DNA from: Mucilaginibacter sp.
Lineage (GTDB): Bacteria > Bacteroidota > Bacteroidia > Sphingobacteriales > Sphingobacteriaceae
NCBI GenBank assembly: GCA_030445275.1
Contig: JAUCSE010000053.1
Coordinates: forward strand, 1 to 64,000
Length of the DNA: 64,000 nucleotides
Direction: 5' to 3'
The notes below the pieces were generated by a model. The model was not told where the DNA came from. It saw nothing but the letters and a program-made list of their open reading frames with translations, and searched no databases. A program made the position numbers and the translations under genes. This document shows, piece after piece, positions 38,961 to 47,460 of this stretch; positions within the stretch are counted from its first letter, which is position 1, and every line of letters begins with the position of its first letter.

Positions 38961-39197
38961 TCAGACCTCTTTCAAGGATTCCGAGCGTTGTATTTTAAGT
39001 GCTATGTAATAGGCGATAGTTCTGGCCATTACGATTAAAAAGGCGATTCCAAAGGCGATGGTAAAAGGCGTACGGTTTTGGAGATGATCAGACATCAACA
39101 CACCACCTATCCCCAGAAAAACACAAATGATCATCACCATCCAAAACGGAAGCTTACCCAACATGAATTTCACAAACCTCTTTTTACCCGGAGTCAT
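38961..39197 (-). CDS. Small membrane protein next to LytTR genes
   Basis: 78 residues from the ATG at 39197 (the track start is a TTG 25 codons upstream). A basic N-terminus (MTPGKKRFVKFMLGK) is followed by two membrane segments (FWMVMIICVFLGIGGVLMS and FTIAFGIAFLIVMARTIAYYIA) and a short charged tail. I do not recognise a family. It follows the LytTR regulator gene by 92 bp on the same strand and may be co-transcribed. Position next to a LanB raises immunity or export accessory as possibilities, without direct evidence. Confidence 0.55.
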   Translation of the reverse strand: MTPGKKRFVKFMLGKLPFWMVMIICVFLGIGGVLMSDHLQNRTPFTIAFGIAFLIVMARTIAYYIALKIQRSESLKEV

Positions 39198-39289
39198 TAA
39201 GCTAAATTTTACTGTGGCTGTTTTTACTGACCCTACAAAGTTATGCAAAATCGACTGAGAATGCAGTGTCAATAAACAAACATCCTATA

Positions 39290-40018
39290 TTAGGATGCCC
39301 GGTTGGTTTTCACCAAATGTCCGTCCATCAGGTCAAGAAAGCGTTGTTTGTAGTGATTGCCCATAACGATCGATTTACCATCGTCCAGCCTGATCTGACC
39401 GCGTTCAATGATCCGGACGAAATTGATATTGACAATAAAGGACCGGTGTACCCTGGCGAAGGCCGGTTTTGGCAAATGTTGTTCCATTTCCTTCATGGTC
39501 AGGTAGGTCATGTGCCGGCCGGCTGTCGTATGGATAAAAACATAGTTATCGGCTCCTTCAATATAGATCACTTCAGCAAACCTGACCCTGACCATACGGC
39601 CCTTGATCTCACTTTTGACATTAAAAAAATCCTGACCGGTGGGGGGATCCGTTTTAGCCTGTTTCCCTATCTTCTTTTTGGCCCGGTGAATACAATTGAT
39701 AAAGCGCTCATAATTGATTGGCTTAAGCAGGTAGTCAAAAGCTTCTTTTTCAAATGCCTGGACTGCGTATTGCGGAAATGCAGTAGTAAATACCACCGTG
39801 GTATATAGATTTATCATACCCGCCAGTTCAAGCCCGGAAAGCAAACGCATGTCTACATCAATAAAAGTAATATCCGGGGCATGTTCCCCTGGAATTTCGT
39901 CAAGAGCAATTAAGGGATTCTGAGTGGAACCGATCAGTTTCAGACCCGGGGTACGCGCGATATACTCCTCTAACAATGTAATAGCACCTGATTCATCATC
40001 AACGATATAACAATTCAT
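39290..40018 (-). CDS. LytTR-type response regulator
   Basis: 242 residues. Receiver domain (MNCYIVDDESGAITLLEEYI, phosphoacceptor Asp in DITFIDVDMRLLSGLEL, TAFPQYAVQAFEKEAFDYLLKPI) joined to a LytTR DNA-binding domain (VRFAEVIYIEGADNYVFIHT, PAFARVHRSFIVNINFVRII). Its ATG overlaps the kinase gene by 4 bp, so the two are a pair. In Bacteroidota such pairs often stand beside class I lanthipeptide-like genes and may control peptide production; control of lanB or of the 58-residue peptide is an inference. Confidence 0.92.
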   Translation of the reverse strand: MNCYIVDDESGAITLLEEYIARTPGLKLIGSTQNPLIALDEIPGEHAPDITFIDVDMRLLSGLELAGMINLYTTVVFTTAFPQYAVQAFEKEAFDYLLKPINYERFINCIHRAKKKIGKQAKTDPPTGQDFFNVKSEIKGRMVRVRFAEVIYIEGADNYVFIHTTAGRHMTYLTMKEMEQHLPKPAFARVHRSFIVNINFVRIIERGQIRLDDGKSIVMGNHYKQRFLDLMDGHLVKTNRAS

Positions 40019-41073
40019 AATTCAATCTTTAAGGTAACCGTAAAAAAGTCATCCATATCCCTGATCAGCAGGATATATCGATCCTTGTAAAAATTATCCA
40101 GCCGCTTCTTTATATTTATTAAGCCGAACCCACTTTTTTGGTAAAGACTCGACTTTCGTTTTTTATTATGTGTTTCAAATAGGAGGCGATTTTCCCGAAC
40201 TTCCAGATTGATTTTTGCAGGCTGCTTCTTTTCGCCGATGTCCCCATGCTTCATCATATTTTCAACCAGTGTGATCAGTACCAGCGGGATGATTTGAGTG
40301 CCAGACAGTCTCCCCTTTTTCCTGAACCGGAGGAAAAATTCGCTCGGAAAACGCATACCGCATAACGCGATCAGGTTTTCAACTTGTGCAACCTCTCTGG
40401 CTAGCGCTACTTTCCGGGTATCATCAACGCTGGCCAGCGAATAGCGCATCAGTTCCGCTAAACGCATCACCCCTTTTCCGGCCTGCTCCGATATCAGGTA
40501 AACAGCATTATGTATGAAACTTAAAGAGTTAAACAATAAATGCGGGCTGATCTGATTTTGCAAAAAAGCATTCTCGACGGAGATGTATTTATTTTCCAGC
40601 TCGAGATTCCTGGCGATGGTTCTAAGCTGGCCGGATTCCATCTCGTGGATTTCTTCTCTGGACCGGAACAAGGAGGCCGTTGAAAAATAGGCCATACTTA
40701 ACCCGATAAATGTCATTCCCCGGTAGATATTGTGATACAAATAGATCTTCGTAATGGCTAAATGCCCCCGGCTGACGATAAAATGTCCGGTCATTAAATT
40801 ATCCAGCAAATATTTAATCAACAGGTAAACCAATAATTCCGGTAGAATAAGAAATGCCGAATTAAAATATCTTCTTCGTGTTTTGAAAAAAGCGAAGTTA
40901 AGCAGTACATAAGCGTTGAAATAGAACAGGCTTATGTTCAGTACATAAAAAGTCACCACCTGGGCAACTTTGATATGCACATTACCAGTCATGACCACAA
41001 AGGCGAGCTCATAGCAAATAAAGATCACCCAAGTGATGACATGCAGCAGGATATTTTTTTTACTTAGCGTCAT
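40015..41073 (-). CDS. LytS-type sensor histidine kinase
   Basis: 352 residues. About four membrane helices in the first 150 residues (NILLHVITWVIFICYELAFVV, VVTFYVLNISLFYFNAYVLL, and others) without a large sensor domain, then the His_kinase motif NQISPHLLFNSLSFIHNAVYLI and a short HATPase (VENMMKHGD, GFGLINIKKRLDNFY). It would signal to the LytTR regulator by phosphotransfer. It is divergent from the 58-residue peptide gene, 126 bp apart. Confidence 0.9.
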   Translation of the reverse strand: MTLSKKNILLHVITWVIFICYELAFVVMTGNVHIKVAQVVTFYVLNISLFYFNAYVLLNFAFFKTRRRYFNSAFLILPELLVYLLIKYLLDNLMTGHFIVSRGHLAITKIYLYHNIYRGMTFIGLSMAYFSTASLFRSREEIHEMESGQLRTIARNLELENKYISVENAFLQNQISPHLLFNSLSFIHNAVYLISEQAGKGVMRLAELMRYSLASVDDTRKVALAREVAQVENLIALCGMRFPSEFFLRFRKKGRLSGTQIIPLVLITLVENMMKHGDIGEKKQPAKINLEVRENRLLFETHNKKRKSSLYQKSGFGLINIKKRLDNFYKDRYILLIRDMDDFFTVTLKIEL

Positions 41074-41199
41074 TTTACCATGCTAAATTTTAACATTTTG
41101 AAGCACCATATACCTTTCTACATAGTGCAATTGCCGCTCGGCGTAATAAAGTTCTCTCCGTTCCTCTGTCGGGATAGTTTTGTCCTAAAACTAAAGACC

Positions 41200-41376
41200 A
41201 TGAAAAGGCAAAGAACAAAAAGACTGATCAGGAGGATCAACACGATCTGTGATTTCAACATTCCGTACCCGAATAACAATTTCAGCGAGACCGATCCGCC
41301 GACCGGAACGGATCCAACTAATACAACAGTTACCAGTATAACGACTATTAGCAGCCCTATTGTTTTGAAAGGTTAA
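41200..41376 (+). CDS. Candidate Ser/Thr-rich precursor peptide
   Basis: 58 residues from the ATG at 41200; the 98-residue track ORF starts too far upstream in the kinase promoter region. The N-terminal third is very basic (MKRQRTKRLIRRINTICDF), and the C-terminal part is loaded with Ser and Thr and has no cysteine (SETDPPTGTDPTNTTVTS, then ITTISSPIVLKG). Such a tail would be a substrate for dehydration without thioether rings. It lacks the usual Bacteroidota GG leader. It stands between the LytS kinase and the conjugation region, 2.3 kb from lanB. Could also be a chance ORF. Confidence 0.45.
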   Translation: MKRQRTKRLIRRINTICDFNIPYPNNNFSETDPPTGTDPTNTTVTSITTISSPIVLKG

Positions 41377-41420
41377 ATAATTGTTAATATTTCATTAATA
41401 AGCACTATAAGCCGGCTTTT

Positions 41421-42638
41421 TTGATCATTTCCTCAAAGATTACGGGGGCCTGGAGTGCTCAACAAGTATTTATTTTGTTTAGATCAGCATTATACGATAT
41501 AGAAAAGTTCGTTAGGGAAGCGCTCGATTTACAGGATCAAGCCAGTAAAGCGGGAACTGCAAGGCAAGCGGAGACGTTCAAATCCCTGTGCACCAAACTG
41601 AAGGATAGATGGATACGGGAAATTTTTAGTTCAGCTAAAGAACAGATCATAACCCGGTATATTCAGTTCCATCAGGCCGGTATCACCAGGATGTCCAATG
41701 ACATTAGCCGGCGGTTGGAGCTGATTAATTTCCCGATAAACAGTAAAAACAGCGGATTGGCATTTTATCAGGAAATATTAACAGAACTGGAGCTGCTCCT
41801 TTCCTTTTTGAGACACCAGTGCTACTCCTATTTCGATATGAATTACCAGGTATCCATTTTTCATGGTAAGCAACACTATGATTATATCCTTAAAAATCTG
41901 ACGGAACTGGAAGCCGGGCCGGAATCGGCCATTGAACAGGCACTGATAAACGCGATTTCCCTATCTGCACAAGAATCAGCGAAAGAAGCCCTTTACTCCG
42001 GCATAAGCTACCGCCAGCTGTCTCAAAATACTGGCTTGCTGGGTTTGATACGCCAAGTGCTTTACCCGAAAGCGGGTACTTCTACCATGCAACTGGCCAG
42101 CGTGTTATATAAACACAATCTGAACACACTACATTTCTCCAGCTGGTTTAGGGATTACTACCTAAACCAGCTCATTGAACTTGCTAATCATCACGATAAA
42201 GAAAAATGGCTGAGTGTAGAAATCAAACGGTTGAGCGCCATTTTCGTCGATCCGGAAAAATCTTTTGAACAGGAATTGCCCTCCATTGATCAACAAATCC
42301 TACCCTGGCTACAAATACAATTAGCCGGCATTCAGGGAAAGCCTGCAAAAGCGAAGATCAAACCAAACGGCAACGGCCCTATGCCGCTGGTATTGTCCGT
42401 ACCCCAATTCGCCATGTTTATCCGTATTTTCCAGCAAACGGGATGCTTCCCTGTTCCTAATGCATCCAGGATCATGCGGTTCTTTACCCGGCATTTTACC
42501 ACAAAAAAACAGCCTGACATTTCCATCAAAAGTTTCAACCATGCCTTTTACAGCATGGACCAATCGACGGCCGCGGTAGTTCGAGATTACCTTCAAAAGA
42601 TGATCAATTATGTTAATAAAACCTATTTCCCCAAATAA
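41421..42638 (+). CDS. Conserved-type hypothetical protein upstream of RteC
   Basis: 405 residues. The frame opens at a TTG (41421) with no ATG for over 100 codons, so the true start is uncertain (ATT at 41394 is another option). Largely helical; the last 90 residues (LSVPQFAMFIRIFQQTGCFPVPNASRIMRFFTRHFTTKKQPDIS) resemble proteins found beside rteC in Bacteroidota conjugative elements. No catalytic motif seen. It ends 91 bp before rteC. Treat as mobile-element-associated, function unknown. Confidence 0.65.
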   Translation: MIISSKITGAWSAQQVFILFRSALYDIEKFVREALDLQDQASKAGTARQAETFKSLCTKLKDRWIREIFSSAKEQIITRYIQFHQAGITRMSNDISRRLELINFPINSKNSGLAFYQEILTELELLLSFLRHQCYSYFDMNYQVSIFHGKQHYDYILKNLTELEAGPESAIEQALINAISLSAQESAKEALYSGISYRQLSQNTGLLGLIRQVLYPKAGTSTMQLASVLYKHNLNTLHFSSWFRDYYLNQLIELANHHDKEKWLSVEIKRLSAIFVDPEKSFEQELPSIDQQILPWLQIQLAGIQGKPAKAKIKPNGNGPMPLVLSVPQFAMFIRIFQQTGCFPVPNASRIMRFFTRHFTTKKQPDISIKSFNHAFYSMDQSTAAVVRDYLQKMINYVNKTYFPK

Positions 42639-42678
42639 AGCCATATGAAAAATTAATACGCACAGGAATTGTTAGGTG

Positions 42679-42700
42679 CACCTGTTTCGGTTAACAGGTG
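42679..42700. promoter_or_regulatory. Inverted repeat upstream of rteC
   Basis: Perfect 8-bp arms CACCTGTT / AACAGGTG with a 6-bp centre, ending 29 bp before the rteC start. There is no T run, so an operator or leader hairpin is more likely than a terminator. Confidence 0.45.
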
Positions 42701-42729
42701 GCAAACCTGGTCATTTAGAAAAATGAATT

Positions 42730-43566
42730 ATGATTTCGAAATTTAGTGATCGATTATACGCTGATCTGAATAAAGATCTGAATGCGCTGGCGCTGGAAGA
42801 GGATTTAATGGTAAAACGGCTGGAAAAATCAATCCATGTCTGCCTTAAATATCTCCGAAAACTGAAAGACTATTGTAAATTGAATGATCCGGCAACCCGG
42901 GAGGAGGAGATCCGGTTTTTCAAGCAGATCAAACCCAAGTTCAAATGCCAGCTTATTTTTTACCAGTCCCTGCTGAACATCGAGATCCGTAAGCCTATAG
43001 GCGACGGCAAGGTGGTTGCGGATTACTATGGTAATGAGATCAATATCCTCAACCATTTTTTCACGAGCAATTTAACCTTCTACCAATATGTGCGTACACA
43101 GGGAGCTTACCTTGATGAATACTACTTTGTCCGGGGCAATTATGATGTACACCTCGATCCGGATCAATGTGTGATCGATTTTGATCCGGCCTTTAGTACG
43201 ACACATGATCATAAACTGGCCCAGGTACTGGCCAGTGTATTATTGGAGGAACACCTGGTACAATCTATTGCCAAGATCAATCAAAAAGAAGCGATCGTGA
43301 AAATCGATGCTGAATTCAAGGACTTTGACTGGAAACAAACGAAAGTCGCCCTGATTGAACTAATCTACAGCTGGCATGCTACAGAAGCATTCGGTAAGAA
43401 AAACCTCAAGAGCATCGTCAAGTTTATTGAAAGAGCCTTTAATATTTCCCTTGGAAACTTTTATGACACTTATGACTGGCTTTGCGGCCGCCCTTGTCCG
43501 ACCTCCTATATCGATGAAATGAAGGAAGCTTTTTTAACGCGGCTTCAGAAAAAACTAAAATATTAA
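42730..43566 (+). CDS. rteC: RteC-type regulator of conjugative transposon excision
   Basis: 278 residues. The RteC pattern is plain: an N-terminal helical part (MISKFSDRLYADLNKDLNALALEED, CLKYLRKLKDYCKL), a central GAYLDEYYFVRGNYDVHLDP segment, and the C-terminal winged-helix-like block FDWKQTKVALIELIYSWHATEAFGKKNLKSIVKFIERAFNISLGNFYDTY. In CTnDOT-like elements RteC activates excision genes. Here no excision or integrase gene is within reach, so its target is missing or elsewhere. Followed directly by a strong terminator. Confidence 0.85.
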   Translation: MISKFSDRLYADLNKDLNALALEEDLMVKRLEKSIHVCLKYLRKLKDYCKLNDPATREEEIRFFKQIKPKFKCQLIFYQSLLNIEIRKPIGDGKVVADYYGNEINILNHFFTSNLTFYQYVRTQGAYLDEYYFVRGNYDVHLDPDQCVIDFDPAFSTTHDHKLAQVLASVLLEEHLVQSIAKINQKEAIVKIDAEFKDFDWKQTKVALIELIYSWHATEAFGKKNLKSIVKFIERAFNISLGNFYDTYDWLCGRPCPTSYIDEMKEAFLTRLQKKLKY

Positions 43567-43572
43567 ACAGGT

Positions 43573-43600
43573 AAAAAGCGGTTCAGGCCGCTTTTTTTTT
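43573..43600 (+). terminator. Intrinsic terminator after rteC
   Basis: Nine-base arms AAAAAGCGG / CCGCTTTTT around TTCAGG, running into a long T tract. Separates rteC from the Tra operon. Confidence 0.9.
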
Positions 43601-43622
43601 TACAAAATGAAAATAGTTGCAG

Positions 43623-43703
43623 TCCGAGTCGGATTAACTCGGAGTGTTTAAAAAGGGCGGTTCCTGAATTTTGTGTTGTCGCCGGTGATAATGGAGTCAC
43701 CGG
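43623..43703 (+). promoter_or_regulatory. Tra operon control region with two inverted repeats
   Basis: TCCGAGT / ACTCGGA (43623-43629 and 43637-43643) and CCGGTGA / TCACCGG (43682-43688 and 43697-43703) are both perfect 7-bp inverted repeats. Between them lies GAATTTTG, one base from a TAnnTTTG -7 element. The second repeat ends 16 bp before the first Tra-region start codon, placing it where a repressor would block initiation or translation. Confidence 0.5.
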
Positions 43704-43719
43704 TTAAAACTAAGAATTT

Positions 43720-44286
43720 ATGCTCCACCAAATCTCCTGGCAAGCCTATGTGCTCAGCATTATCCTGCTACTCATTCTGTATTACGGGTATGTAGGTGTA
43801 GTTTTTTACAGGACCGAGATCCTGGCATTCTATTTTCGTATTTCGGGGAGGCAAGCTACCCTCGAAGTAAATGACGATCGCCTTATCCCTGTTCCGGAAT
43901 ATGAGATCATGGGCGCGGCGAAACCGGACGATACACGATCCATCCGGGAAGAAAACATCGAATTCGGCCCCACAGACAATCCCGACGACCTGACTACAGA
44001 AGAACAAGAAGCAATTGTTATTCCAACAGGCACGGACAGCAGGCAAATCAGCCAGTTTTCGGAAATGATCGCTGAGGTCAAAACCCTGATCCGGGTTATC
44101 AATGAATCCGCAGAAACCCGCGAAAACTTCGAAATGCTGTTTAAGCTCATCGTCCAGAAGTACCATGAACTGGGAGGCACTCCCTACCAGCACCAGATCA
44201 ACGAATTCCTGTTGGAAGAAAGCGAAGGTCAGTTCCCTTTTGAGATCACTTCCGCAGAACTGGAAGCCTACTGGAACAATCATTAA
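43720..44286 (+). CDS. Membrane-anchored protein at the head of the Tra operon
   Basis: 188 residues. One N-terminal membrane helix (AYVLSIILLLILYYGYVGVVFY) followed by an acidic cytoplasmic region (DDTRSIREENIEFG, DDLTTEEQEAIVIP) and a helical C-terminus (QFSEMIAEVKTLIRVINES, YHELGGTPYQHQINEFLLEES). I recognise the layout from hypothetical proteins preceding DUF4134 (TraE) in Bacteroidota conjugative elements, but no enzymatic motif. 18 bp before traE. Confidence 0.65.
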   Translation: MLHQISWQAYVLSIILLLILYYGYVGVVFYRTEILAFYFRISGRQATLEVNDDRLIPVPEYEIMGAAKPDDTRSIREENIEFGPTDNPDDLTTEEQEAIVIPTGTDSRQISQFSEMIAEVKTLIRVINESAETRENFEMLFKLIVQKYHELGGTPYQHQINEFLLEESEGQFPFEITSAELEAYWNNH

Positions 44287-44304
44287 CCCCTAAAAATCAG
44301 GACT

Positions 44305-44649
44305 ATGAAAATTCATATTTTGAAAATCGCAAAGGATAAAATAAAAGCCGCGGTTAGATTCCTGGCTGCTTTGGCGACTACCACATTACTGGCTGTTCAA
44401 AAGTTATGGGCCGCAGACGGTAACGCCGGGATCAACGAAGCGACTACCCAAGTCAAAAGTTATTTCGACACCGGTACCAATCTCATGTACGCCATCGGGG
44501 CAATCGTCGGTCTCGTCGGTGCCATTAAAGTATACAAAAAATGGAATGATGGTGAACATGATACCGGTAAGGTTGCCTCCAGCTGGTTTGGAAGCTGCAT
44601 TTTCCTGGTCGTGGTTGCGACCGTACTTAAATCATTTTTTGGAGTTTGA
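44305..44649 (+). CDS. traE: Conjugative transposon protein TraE (DUF4134)
   Basis: 114 residues. Signal-like first helix (FLAALATTTLLAVQKLWAADG), then NEATTQVKSYFDTGTNLMYAIGAIVGLVGAIKVYKKWNDGEHDT and a second hydrophobic helix ending in KSFFGV, the standard DUF4134 pattern. In type IV terms it corresponds to a small VirB2/VirB3-region inner-membrane or pilin-like subunit of the mating channel. Followed after 22 bp by traF with a strong ribosome-binding site. Confidence 0.88.
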   Translation: MKIHILKIAKDKIKAAVRFLAALATTTLLAVQKLWAADGNAGINEATTQVKSYFDTGTNLMYAIGAIVGLVGAIKVYKKWNDGEHDTGKVASSWFGSCIFLVVVATVLKSFFGV

Positions 44650-44656
44650 TCAAATC

Positions 44657-44664
44657 AAAGGAGG
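44657..44664 (+). promoter_or_regulatory. Strong Shine-Dalgarno of traF
   Basis: AAAGGAGG lies 7 bp before the ATG at 44672. It decides the traF start against the longer track frame at 44519 and is unusual for Bacteroidota, where most genes lack such sites. Confidence 0.75.
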
Positions 44665-44671
44665 ATATATA

Positions 44672-44986
44672 ATGGCCATTTATCAGATCAATAAGGGGAT
44701 CAACAAACCGATTGAGTTCAAGGGATTGAAAGCCCAATATATAGGATACCTCGGTGGCGGCCTGGTTGTACTGCTCATCCTATTTGCCGTCATGTATATC
44801 ACCGGTCTGCCGGTGTACCTCTGTGTTACCATCATTGTAGCATTGGGCGGCGGGTTGTTTTACCAGGTCTTTCAGCTGAGTCATAAATATGGTCAATACG
44901 GGCTGATGAAAAAAACAGCTAAACGTTACCTCCCCGGATACCTCAAGTTCAATTCGAGAAAACTTTTTATTCATCTAAAAAAATAA
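44672..44986 (+). CDS. traF: Conjugative transposon protein TraF (DUF4133)
   Basis: 104 residues from the ATG at 44672; the track ORF includes 51 upstream codons that overlap traE. Pattern: YQINKGINKPIEFKGLKAQYIGYLGGG, two membrane helices (VVLLILFAVMYITGLPVYLCV, TIIVALGGGLFYQVFQL), then a basic tail (KKTAKRYLPGYLKF). This is the VirB3-like inner-membrane partner of the TraG ATPase, whose gene starts 3 bp downstream. Confidence 0.88.
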   Translation: MAIYQINKGINKPIEFKGLKAQYIGYLGGGLVVLLILFAVMYITGLPVYLCVTIIVALGGGLFYQVFQLSHKYGQYGLMKKTAKRYLPGYLKFNSRKLFIHLKK

Positions 44987-44989
44987 ATC

Positions 44990-47443
44990 ATGGGTATTTT
45001 CAGTAATGCGGAACGCGTGTTCCCGGTTTATAAGGTCGAGCATGACTGCATGGTATCCGCCTACGGCGACCTCACTATCGCATACCAGGTGATGCTGCCC
45101 GAGATCTTTACCTTGTCCGAAGCCGATTATGAAACCTACCATCATGCCTGGATCAGGGCGATCAAGGTTTTGCCGAAACACAGTATTGTACACAAGCAGG
45201 ACATTTTTATTAAAAATCATTACCGGGGCGCTAAAAACACCGAAAGCACGTTTCTGACGACTGCAGCTGACAAACATTTTAATGGCCGGCCCTTCCTGGA
45301 CCACACCTGTTATATCATGCTGACGAAGAAAGCCGACGACCGAAAACAGGCCAACAGCGCGTTTTCCGGTATCATGCGCAAAAGTATTGTTCCCCGGCAG
45401 ACTACCGATCCCCGGGCATTACCCGAATTTCTGGAAAAAGCCGGACAGTTTGAACGCATACTAAAGGATTGCAGTTTCATCAGCCTTACCCGGCTGAACA
45501 ATGACGAACTCAGCGGTACCCGGGACCGGCCGGGCATTATAGAACAATACTGTTTTTTACTGGATAAAAATGATCGTCCCCTGCTCAAGGATGTGCATCT
45601 GAAGGACGATATCAGGATTGGCGACCAGCATGCACGGTTATTCACCCTTGGCGATGCCGAAGATATGCCCTCGCTATGCGGCAACAGGATCACTTACGAA
45701 AAGTTCAGCACTGATCAGACCAAGTTCCCCATCGGTTTTGCCAGCCAGCTGAATTTACTGCTGGACTGCAACCACATTTATAACCAGTACCTGTTTATTG
45801 AAGATAGCGGAAAGATATTGAAACAACTGGAGGCTAAAAAACTAAGGCTGCAATCCCTGTCCGCTTATAGCCGGGAAAACGCGATCGGCCGGGACGCGAC
45901 CAATGATTTTCTGAACGAGGCAATCAGCCAGCAGCGCCTGCCGGTAAAGGCACATTTTAACGTTCTGGTCTGGACAGATCAGCGGGAAGGCCTGCAGGAC
46001 ATCAAAAACCAGGTAGGTTCCGCCATGGCACAGCTCGGGGCGAGCAGTAAGCTGGAATCTGACGGGGCTGCCCAGATCTGGTGGGCAGGCATTCCCGGCA
46101 ATGCCGCCGACTTTCCGATGAATGACACGCTGGATACCTTCCTGGAACAAGGAACCTGTTTTCTGAACCTGGAAGGCAACTATCGGAGCGACCCGCCATC
46201 GGAAGGCATCCGGTTTTGTGACCGGCTTTCCGGGAAACCGGTATTTCTGGACCTCTTCGACTCGCCCAGAAAAAAAGGGATAACCTCCAATATGGGGATG
46301 TTGGTCTGCGGTACATCCGGTGGCGGGAAAAGTATGACGGTCAATCATATCCTGCGCACGCTTTACGACCAGGGCGCCCACTGTGTTACAGTTGACATCG
46401 GCGGCAGCTATAAGGGTCTTTGTGAATTGGTTGGCGGTTATTATTTCACCTACGAGGAAAACAACCCGATCCGGTTTAATCCCTTTTATATACCCGCAGG
46501 ACAATCACTGGATACCGAAAAGAAGGAAAGCCTTAAAGCGCTGCTCGTGACCTTGTGGAAGCAGGAAAACGAAAGCTTTAATCGCAGTGAATATGTCGCG
46601 CTATCCAACGCCTTGCAGGGCTATTACGAGCACCTGCAAAAAAACACGACTATATTCCCCTGTTTCAATTCCTTTTATGAATACCTGGAAGGCACCTATT
46701 CCCTGATCCTGAAGACACACAAAGTGAAGGATAAAGACTTCGACCTCGATAATTTCCTTTACGTACTCCGCCCCTATTACAAAAGCGGTGAGTTTGATTA
46801 CCTGCTGAACTCAACAGAGAACATCGATCTACTGGAACAGCGTTTCGTGGTGATAGAGCTGGATAATATCAAAGACCACCCTATCCTTTTCCCGGTCGTT
46901 ACCCTGATCGTGATGGAAATGTTCCTGTCTAAAATGCGTAAACTGAAGGGCATCCGCAAGGTATTGACCATTGACGAGGCCTGGAAAGCCATTGCCAATT
47001 CCGGGATGGCAGGATTCATCCAGTATGCCTTCAAGACGATGCGGAAGTTTAACGGGATACCGAATGTCGTGTCCCAGGAACTGGATGACCTGGTCAGTTC
47101 ACCCATCGTCAAAGATGCCATTATCAATAATGCCGCCATTAAGATCCTGATGGATATGCGCGGGTACCTTAATAAGTTCGACAAACTGCAGGCCACGCTC
47201 GGTATGTCTGACAAGGGAAAAACGCAGGTTTTGTCCGTCAATAAGGATAACCGGGATATTTATATAGACCTCGGCGGTCAGGTCATGAAGGTCGTCAAAA
47301 ATGAACTGTGCCCCGAAGAATACTTTGCCTATACCACGGAAGGCAAAGAGCGGGTAAGGGTCCAGGAACTAGCGGCTATTCACGGAGGGATTGAAAAGGG
47401 TATCTCCGCCATGGTCAGGGAACAGCAACAAAAAACAGTATAA
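44990..47443 (+). CDS. traG: Conjugation system ATPase TraG (VirB4-like)
   Basis: 817 residues, full length for the family. Walker A GTSGGGKS at about residue 440 and Walker B KVLTIDEAW at about 660, with the usual N-terminal domain (VFPVYKVEHDCMVSAYGDLTIAYQV) and VVSQELDDLVSSPIVKDAIINNA near the end. It energises assembly of the mating channel at the inner membrane. No frameshift or lost motif, so this core component appears functional even though later Tra genes are absent from the window. Confidence 0.95.
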   Translation: MGIFSNAERVFPVYKVEHDCMVSAYGDLTIAYQVMLPEIFTLSEADYETYHHAWIRAIKVLPKHSIVHKQDIFIKNHYRGAKNTESTFLTTAADKHFNGRPFLDHTCYIMLTKKADDRKQANSAFSGIMRKSIVPRQTTDPRALPEFLEKAGQFERILKDCSFISLTRLNNDELSGTRDRPGIIEQYCFLLDKNDRPLLKDVHLKDDIRIGDQHARLFTLGDAEDMPSLCGNRITYEKFSTDQTKFPIGFASQLNLLLDCNHIYNQYLFIEDSGKILKQLEAKKLRLQSLSAYSRENAIGRDATNDFLNEAISQQRLPVKAHFNVLVWTDQREGLQDIKNQVGSAMAQLGASSKLESDGAAQIWWAGIPGNAADFPMNDTLDTFLEQGTCFLNLEGNYRSDPPSEGIRFCDRLSGKPVFLDLFDSPRKKGITSNMGMLVCGTSGGGKSMTVNHILRTLYDQGAHCVTVDIGGSYKGLCELVGGYYFTYEENNPIRFNPFYIPAGQSLDTEKKESLKALLVTLWKQENESFNRSEYVALSNALQGYYEHLQKNTTIFPCFNSFYEYLEGTYSLILKTHKVKDKDFDLDNFLYVLRPYYKSGEFDYLLNSTENIDLLEQRFVVIELDNIKDHPILFPVVTLIVMEMFLSKMRKLKGIRKVLTIDEAWKAIANSGMAGFIQYAFKTMRKFNGIPNVVSQELDDLVSSPIVKDAIINNAAIKILMDMRGYLNKFDKLQATLGMSDKGKTQVLSVNKDNRDIYIDLGGQVMKVVKNELCPEEYFAYTTEGKERVRVQELAAIHGGIEKGISAMVREQQQKTV

Positions 47444-47460
47444 ACTAAAATCAACATGTC

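Noticed and set aside
41080-41376. 98-residue version of the candidate precursor
   Set aside because: The extra 40 residues begin 7 bp from the divergent kinase start and read through its promoter; the ATG at 41200 gives a more coherent peptide.
45842-46504. 220-residue minus-strand ORF inside traG
   Set aside because: Antisense to the conserved ATPase containing the Walker A motif.
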